A DNA stretch of 64,000 nucleotides from Liolophura sinensis (taxonomy: Eukaryota; Mollusca; Polyplacophora; Chitonida; Chitonidae). Location of the stretch: NCBI RefSeq assembly GCF_032854445.1, contig NC_088301.1, positions 2,110,001-2,174,000 of the forward strand. Reading direction: 5' to 3'. Below, piece by piece: positions 45,801 to 54,800 of the stretch (within the stretch, counting starts at the first letter, position 1; each line of letters opens with the position of its first letter). A program made the position numbers and the translations under genes. A model generated the notes under the pieces. The model was not told the DNA's origin. It searched no databases and saw nothing but the letters and a program-made list of their open reading frames with translations.

Positions 45801-48800
45801 AGCATGCTCTACAAGCATGCAATTTGTCACTCTCTACTTGGCAAAGTACTTTATATCTTTCTGTATCATTTTTTAAATATTTTCTCAGAATGTCAAAGTA
45901 ATATATATGGGTCTCTTGAAAGAATATGTAGGTCGTTGCGCAAATAATGGAATGGTGATAAAAAACTAATATTACAGTATACACTTGTATAGGCCGCGGT
46001 GAACAAAAGCAGCGAAGAGTTCTCAAGTACTGAATTAATTCCACATGCATCTCCCATAGTATTTAGATATTGCGTTTGTAGTACTGATGTCATTCATTAA
46101 AATCTGGAATTACGGCTTCCAGCTTTTGACTTGGTATAGTATGTAAGACGAAGGAAAAATGTCGAACGCATTCAAGTTTAGTATTTCGTGAATTCTGAAT
46201 GTGATTGCTCTGATCTTGTTTATACTTAGAGCCAGTGGTGTATTTTATACATTTATTTATTTATCTGCTTGGTGTTTTACACCGTACTCACGAATATTGC
46301 ATTTATACGACAGCGGCCAGCATTATGATGGGAAGAAACCGAGCATAGCCCGGGGGAAATGCACAACCATATATTTTATAGGTGTAAAGTCGTTGGATCA
46401 TATACCTGTACATGCGTCAACTTGTTTATAAAATGCTATTATACATATTGAAGTTTCACAAGCAACAAATTGGCTTCATTCCCTATTGTTTGTTTCTTTT
46501 CTGTAAGGCATCACTTGACGTAATTTTACCGACACTGCATTGGCATTTTGTCTGTATATTCCAGCTCACGCGTGCACCTACATCTAAATTTATAAAATAT
46601 TTGACTTAGTATCAATGGACAAAGGTTGTTTTTACCCCAAATACCTAAATGTGCCTTAAAATATGAACATTTAAATATTTTCATTAACTACAACAATCAA
46701 AACATTAATGACCTACATAATTTCCGACTAAGACTTATACCATGTTGTCTTATAGATAACCTTGATTACGCTAGAGGTCTGTAAGCGTATTGGCGGCTTG
46801 TGTCATTCTTTGTCTTCTAATTCTCAATACCGGTTTTACCGCCACGTTCGCGGTAAACCGCATTATGCCAGCCGGGCTACATTTTTTTTCAAGGCACAGA
46901 TACGTTATATTGTTTATTTTCTGTAAAGGCATCTCATAACTGAATGTAATACGGTGCAAAACTATAGTTTTGCCAGCCGAAGGTCGTATACACTGTATTG
47001 ACATCTTGCCTGTATATTCCAGTCCACCCGCGCGCCAGAAAACAAAATATGTTCATGAATTGAATCAATAAAGACATATTAATAGCGGACGTATCTCCCC
47101 ATAATGTTTTATAGATAATCTTAATTTCAAGTAAGTGTGTGAGCGTATTTACGGATTGTGTCATTCTATATTCTCTAGACAGGCTTTCATATGGTCGCGG
47201 TAAGCTGCATATTACCAGCCGAACTACATTTATTTTCAAGACACAGACACGTGTAGTCCTACGCGGTAGGCGACGGCCGGCTGGTTGTCGATTTCCCCGT
47301 CAGACCGCGCTTTGTTAGCGGCCTGGGCGCGCTTTGTTCGCGGCCTGGACGATCTTTGCTCTCGTGTTGGGCGCGCCCAATTTACCGTTGGGCGTGGGCT
47401 GTACTGTAAATAAGCACAGCCCTGTGTTATCACCAGACAGTTGACATGAGTATGTTGTTGTTGCACTGCCTACATGCGTCACAGCCGTTTTAGAGTGAGT
47501 GAGTGCTTGGGGTTTAACGTCGTACTCAACAATTTTTCAGTTATACGACGACGAAGGAATCATTAGGGTGCATGTACGTGTAATGTGCCTCCTTGTTGCA
47601 GGACAGATTTCCACCGCTCTTTTATTTAGTGCTGCTTCACTGAGACGACTTACCGAAGGAAGTAAGCCGCCCCGCCCGAGCCATTATACTGATACGGGTC
47701 AACCAGTCGTTGCACTATCCCCTTCATGCTGAACGCCAAGCGAGGAAGTTACAACTTCCTCTTTTAAAGTCTTAGGTGTGACTCGATCAAGGATTGATCC
47801 TGGATCTAACTGGGCAGCGGCTTTATGTTTATCAAAAAGCATTTGAAAACAAGCTCCTTTAATAAATTTTAAACTTGCCTGCTTCCTGGCCTTTCCGCGA
47901 TCTGTCTCCTCTTGGTTAGTGGAGCTGAAGAAGAAAAAGACCAGGATTTGTGTCTGTAATAATTTAAAATATGCAAGGGTAGGCCTACCAGAACAAATTA
48001 AAGCATGTTTGAACTGAGTACAATCCGTAGATAACGGTTTGACCATATTCCTGCAATAGCATTTATTGCCCGGGATAGCAAGTTCGCACTGGGCGTTGAG
48101 ACTGCTCCAATTAAATGACTAACAGCTCTACGCTCTTCTCATGCTTCTGTTTGTGTAGGTCTCCTGGATGTTGTTCTACCGTAAATTATACCATATTTTG
48201 TTACAATACAGTTGAATAAAAAAAAAGACGATAACATTTTCATCATGGACCAAGGCTCTTTTTTGCAGAGCTGACTTTCCTTGTATAAGTTTTTGGGGAC
48301 ATGTGGCGCAAATACAGGCCACTAGTTTCTGTTCGATATTTTCCCGCCACGATTGGTCTTCTCCCCAAACAACACCCACAGCCCAACTATACCAAAACAT
48401 CACATTAAAACCTCAACCCTTCCCATTCATACCAGGCGGCATATTCATAATTCACTACCTTTAAATAACTGTGAAAGAAATATATCCGCTTAACTAAAAT
48501 TTGACTAAAGATTGCACCGATTGTTCAAAGACGACAAGGGTTTCGTGCCATACAGCCCTTACCATATGAGGGATCAATTTTAACGTTGGTAAATTTAGTA
48601 AATTTAATATAAGGGGTGGCACAGAGTCGCGTTGTGCCATTTGCTAGAAAACACTTTGTTTTCTGCGTCACTTCATTATTTGAAAATTTGGTTTTATTCC
48701 ATTATCTGTTCTTTGAGAATTTGATTTAGCATAACTGAATCTGGCCAGTTTTCGGCCACGTGCTATCAAATACATGCTCAGGGCAGTGAGTTGAAACTTG

Positions 48801-51800
48801 CTAATTACATTCCCGCTTAACAAAATACCAGAAGGAAGAGACTCCGTAAGGTCATGCTATTTTCTCTCTTCATATTTGCACTTCAGCATTCCGACAAAAT
48901 TTAGGTATATATGTAGACTGTTCTGGAAAGAATGAATGATTATGGCTTAACGCTACATCGGCTACTTGCCAGCTATATCGTGGCAAGAAAGTTGAATGAA
49001 TTAATGAATGATTATGGCTTTATGCCACTTTGGCAATATTCCAGGCATATTGTGGCGAAAACAAGGTGAAAACACCAGACTGTTCAGGTTTTCAATATGA
49101 CAGTGAGAACATCAAAAATAAAACAAGGAAGTTCAGACATGTTTAAAATCAGTTAAAAGAAAACTAAAACTCGAAAACCAGCATATTTTAAAATAGTATA
49201 TCTAGAAATCTATATGTATATAACTTTTAATCTGTAAACATTTACTACAATTCAAATTTAAATTCTGTGATATAGGCCAATGGCCTTCAAATATTTTGTG
49301 ACAACATCGCCATCGACCCTGTTAAATAAATCATATATAGAGTTGACTGTGTAGAATCTTTGCCAAACATGGTAAAAGTCCACAGTCAACCAGGATATGT
49401 TTGATGCCATATTGGGCATCACATCCAACACTCTCTGAAGCACTGCTCCCTTCTAGAATGTAATTGTTTGTTAGACGAGAATGCCCAATACGACACCTCG
49501 TTAACACTACTTGGTCTCTCCGCGACATTCAACAAGTATAGGAATTGTAGCCAATGACAGGATAGATGGCATGCAGTTTATTGTGGATTTGGAAGTCCCA
49601 TTCACCCTGCCAAAAGCGACGAATATATTTAAGAATATTACACTTTATGTCAATACGGGATTTTAATCCGTGATACAGGTTTATATAGGGCAGCTTTCGC
49701 TTCCCCGTTCACGACTGTGTTTCCATTGGTACCAATATGACTTGGTATCCAACAGGATTTAATGTCTTTACCTCTTTTGATTAGTTTTCTATGTTTGGCT
49801 AATATCTCAAGAATTAACAGATTTTTAAATTTATTACTCTGAATCTCTGCATATCACTGTCCTCTGGGCGTGATAAGGCCAGGTGTATAGCCCTAGCCTC
49901 TGCAGAAAAGATAGAAGATGAAGGTGGTAGACGAAGAGAAATGACCCGCTGAACTAAGACATCCGTAGTAGCCCTGTCCCCTTCCTTTGATCCCTCAGTA
50001 TATATAAATTTATAATCCATATAATCAGCCTTCAGTTCAGCAAAACTTTGCTGAATTATTAAAGAAGATTTATATTTGATTTAGTATATTTACGTACATC
50101 AAATATTAGTCTAGAGTGTGGAAGGAGCCAAGGAGGAGACTCCGGAAAAGACAGCGGAGCTATATCATCCAGCTTCATGTTAGCTACCACAATATGGTCG
50201 TGTATACGAAGACCAAACGAAGGGATCTTGCTAGGACATTTATTAAATCTATCTACATAAGATGGATTAAAAACAAAGTCGTAGGCAGGTTTTTTTTGAT
50301 AAGCTTTAAGCTTTGTAATATATTGAAGGCTGAGTTTTATACGTTGGTTATATAAAGAAGGCTCATTTGCCTTCATGTGTAAACTCTCTACTGGTGAGGT
50401 TCTAAAAGCACCAAGGCTCAGCATCACACCTTGGTGACGAACAGGATCCAACATTTTAATACACCACTTCCTAGCGGAACCGTAAATGATGGATCCATAG
50501 TCCAATTTAGATCTCACCAGAGAGATATAAATAAATTAAGTAAAACTGATCGGTCAGCACCTCAATCGGTGCTAGACACGACCTTAATTGTATTGAGAGC
50601 CTTTCTATATTTACCTTTAGGCATTTTAATATGAGGTATAAAAGATAGCTTACTATCATTATTATTCCTAAAAATTTATTTTATTCAACAATTTTAACCT
50701 GTCCATCACAAAAATTAAGCTCAGGGTCAAGATGAAGTTTCCGTTTATTACAAAAATGCATACCGACGGTTTTAGACGTTTAAAATCTAAAACCGTTTTC
50801 AGTTGCCCATTTCTCGTCCTTATTGAGATAAAGCTGCAACGGGTGCTTCAGGTGTTATGTTCATATTTTTAACTTGGTAACATATAAGAAATCATCCACG
50901 TATAAAGAACCCTCTGTGCCAGATGTTTTTTTTTTTGCTAGGCTGTTTATTTTTATGCTAAACAGAGTTGGTGATAGAATACTGCCCTGGGGTACACCCA
51001 ATTCTTTCTCACATGAGTCAGAAAGGGTGGATCCAACCCGTACTTTAAACTGACGATCAGATAAAAATTGAGATATAAATAAAGGTAAGCGACCTTTTAA
51101 TCCCATATCCGTGAGGTTTTTTGAAATACTATATTTCCATGTGGTGTCGTAGGCCTTTTCAAGGTCAAAAAATATGGACATCACTTGTTCGTTATTGATG
51201 AAGCCATCTCGAATAAAGTTTTCGAATCGAACAAAGTCATCCATGGTAGATCTAACGTGCCGAAAACCACATTGAATTACACAAAGTAACTCGTTGGTTT
51301 CAAGAAAACAAACAAGTCTATCATTAATCATCCGTTCCATAGTCTTACACACACAGCTGGTAAGAACTATAGGACGGTAATTATTTGGATCATTATGATC
51401 CTTACGCACTTTGGGAACCGGGATAGTACATGCCTCCCTCCATCACGGCGAAAACTTACCAGTTATCCAGTATCATTAAGCAGGTCCAAGAGAGTCTCCA
51501 GTCGTTCAGGTGGTAAATAATTCAGAAACTTATACGTTATTTGGACCACAAGCAGTATCATGGGCCTTAATGCAGTTTTAAGTTCCTCGATATTAAAAGG
51601 ATGGTTATAATCTTCTAAATTCTTAGAAGAAAAGGGCAATTTAATTTTCTCCTGGTTTTTAATATGTTGGAATTCTTTGGTATAATTCTCAGAAGATTTC
51701 TTGGAAATTGTCTCAGCTAATTTATTGGCTATATCAGATGGAGAGGTTAATATATCATCTCCATCTTTTAAATGCTGGACTTTTGCTTTATTATTTTTGC

Positions 51801-54800
51801 CCTTAAGCTTCTGAACCATGTCCCAGACCTTACGCATATGTGCTTTTGACCTAAAGAAAGTTCCGCCAACAAGATGGTCTCTTGGACTTGATTAATCGAC
51901 GAACTTTAGCCTAAAATTATGGACCTGGTTTAAATGATTATCAGTGGGACAATGATTAAATCTGCTCTCAGCCTTTTCCCGGTCCCATATGGCTTTACCA
52001 TAGTCATTATCGTGCCAGGGTTTACTTTTGGATTTTGGATTTGTCGAGGTCTTGGGGATAATCAGCCGCTTGTAAATAAAGTTATTAAATTTTAATATCG
52101 GATCATCTGCTGCATTGAGAGCCTCTGAGGTCATATCAGCCTCACAGAATATCTCCCCCGTGGGGTTTCTGGAGTGATAAGAATAGGACCTCAGCCCTGT
52201 AGGCAAGCTTGTCGTAAAGGTCGACTTACCTAGAGCTCTACTGTGTGAGCCCGATGAAAATAATAGATTCACATCTTTTTGTTTGTGTGGGAGGCATGGG
52301 TCACCGAAGAAGTTCGTGTCTGATGTACTGTCTTCATCATCGGGTGAGAGACGGAGGAGCTCGTGATCGGGAAATGGGTATGCATGAAAGCCATCTATCT
52401 GAGTATACCTCATGTGGCTTTCTTGGTGTCTTTCCTGCTGGATATCCCCAGGTTCATACATCGTCCTTGTTGGCACTCCCTAGTGGGAGGGAAACACATG
52501 CGGTGAACTTTTATTACCTATATGCCATGTCTCCTTCAAACCTTTCTTTTAATGTGTCTATTATAACTACCGGGCCTTCCTCACAGCCAATTTTAAGCCT
52601 TCCTCACAGCCAATTTTAAGTGCTGACAAAAAGAGAAAATTAGAGGTTTTATCGGACTCTGTTGATAACGGACAGGACAGATGGCCGGCTTTTATAGTTC
52701 TCTCAATAAAGAGTGAACAGAAGCCGGCCTCTAAAATTCATCCACTTGTACTAAAAAGCGCCTTACAGGGTTCAGCAGGTACATTAATAAACGCCAAAAC
52801 ATTACGGTTCGCAGACATTCTCATTGAATGTTACCGGAAACAACAGTCCATAAATTTATTAACTTTGAACAAAATAACTGATATTCCTGTGTATACCTCC
52901 CCTCATAATTCTTTGAACAGCTGTCAGGGAATTATACGTGACAGAGTAGGATATCATTGACTTATCAGAAGAGGGAATCTGCACAGAACTGAAATCACAG
53001 GGTGTTACGGGAGTGAAACGCTTCACTACGAAGAAATCTGGTAACATCATTAAACTAAATACATAGATAGAAAATTAAATTGCCCTTTTCTATTAAAATC
53101 TTAGAAGATTATAATCGTCGTTTTAACATCGATGAGATTAAATTGCATTAAAAAGGTCACACGATAGTGTATGTGGTCCTGATAAGGTAAAACATAAGTT
53201 TCTGAACTATTTACCACCTGAGCCACCCGAAACTTTATTGGGCTTGTTTACTGTTAATTTTGCTCCCTCATGGAGGGAGGCGAGTATTATTCCGGTTCCC
53301 AAACCGGGTGAGGATCATACTGATCCAAATAATTACCGTCCCACGGCTCTTACCAGCTGCGTCTGTAAAACTATGGAACGGATGGTAAATGATAAGACTT
53401 CGTTGGTTTTTAGAAATACACAATTGAATATCTATTATACGATGTTGTTTTCGTCATGGCCGATCTACTTTAGATCAAATTGTTCGATTTGAAACTTTTA
53501 TTTCTCATGGTTTTTTTAGTGATTAACATGTGGTGTAGACATTTTTCAATCATGGAAATACAGGATTTTAAAAGATCTTTGTGATATGGGTTTAAAAGTC
53601 CAATAAGTTAAAATTACCAATAATTATTTATGATTTATTACCTGATTGGCAGTTTAAGGTTCGGGTAGGGTTATTTCCGACTCGATATGGGCGGGAAATG
53701 GGTGTACCCCAGGGCAGTATTCTATCACCAACTCTGTTTAGCATAACAATCAATAACTTAGCAAAAACCTTAACATCGGGCGCAAACTGATATTTGATCT
53801 GAGAAGGTATAAGAAAACAGACATAAATTCTTTTATAATTCCGCAAACTTTTGCTAAAATTAAGGTTGAATATCCGAATTATTAATTTACATTCACTGAC
53901 GGGTGAAAGAATGGGGACAGGGTTGCGGCTGCAACTGTGGCGCTCTTCTCTGCGTCTTCCATCCTGTTTCCTGGATCGTTTCTGCCGAGGCCAGGGTTAT
54001 ACTCCTGGCCTTCTTATACTTTCTTCTGGGCGTGCCCTGAAGGAAGTGGTATGCAGTGACTCGTTCTTTGGCAATACAGAATAATGAATTTAAAAATCCA
54101 CTAATTCTTGATATTCTAGCCTTAAACATTAAACTAATTAAAAGAGGTAAAGATATTGTATTCTGTTGATTACCAAGCCATATTAGTACCCACGGAAACA
54201 CGGTTGTAGACAGAGAGGCAAAGGCTGCCTTAATAAACCCATGTAACAAATTAAACCCCAATACACTGCCTTTTGTTCAAATATTCTTTAATATATTCGT
54301 CGCCCTTGGCAGGATGATTGAAATGTACAGGTTCATAATGAACTGCATGAAATTCCCCCTGTCACTGGCTATAATTCTCACACTCATGGTGTGTCCCGAA
54401 GAGGCCAAGTAGTTTTAACGAAAAGTCGTATTGGGCATTCTCGTTTAACACAATTTTATTCTTGAGGAGGTGCTCTGCCCAGGAGTGTGCTGGATATGGT
54501 GCTGGATATGGTGCTCAATACGCCATCAAACAAATCCTTGTTGACTGTGTAGACTTTGACCATGTTCAGCAAAGACTCACTCAACTCCATATATGATGTA
54601 TTTGACATCATCTCTGGCGATGATGTCATGCTGTATTTGAGGGCCATTGGCTTTATCATAAGGTATAAATTTTAATTGTCAAAAATATTTATATATAAAA
54701 AGCTATACACATATAGTTTTCTAGATCTACTATTTTTAAAATATGCTTGTTTTTGAGTAAAAACTGTTGGTGTTTTCTTATCTGACTTTAAACATGTCGG

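Larger units (their letters stand above)
43538..47406. mobile_element. 3.87 kb non-autonomous DNA transposon with 36-base TIRs and TA target duplication
   Basis: The left end (43,538-43,573) starts CAGTACAGCCCATGCCCAAC, and the right end (47,371-47,406) is its inverted copy, matching at 33 of 36 positions; all three differences are transitions. Both sides are flanked by TA (43,536-43,537 and 47,407-47,408). Removing the element rejoins a SINE tail. The CAGT start and TA duplication point to a Tc1/mariner-like superfamily, but no transposase is visible, so mobilisation in trans is inferred. Sub-terminal DNA is GC-rich; a 22-base unit (CGCGCTTTGTTAGCGGCCTG) is repeated at about 47,307-47,350. 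The interior is AT-rich with a SINE and internal direct repeats. Confidence 0.8.
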
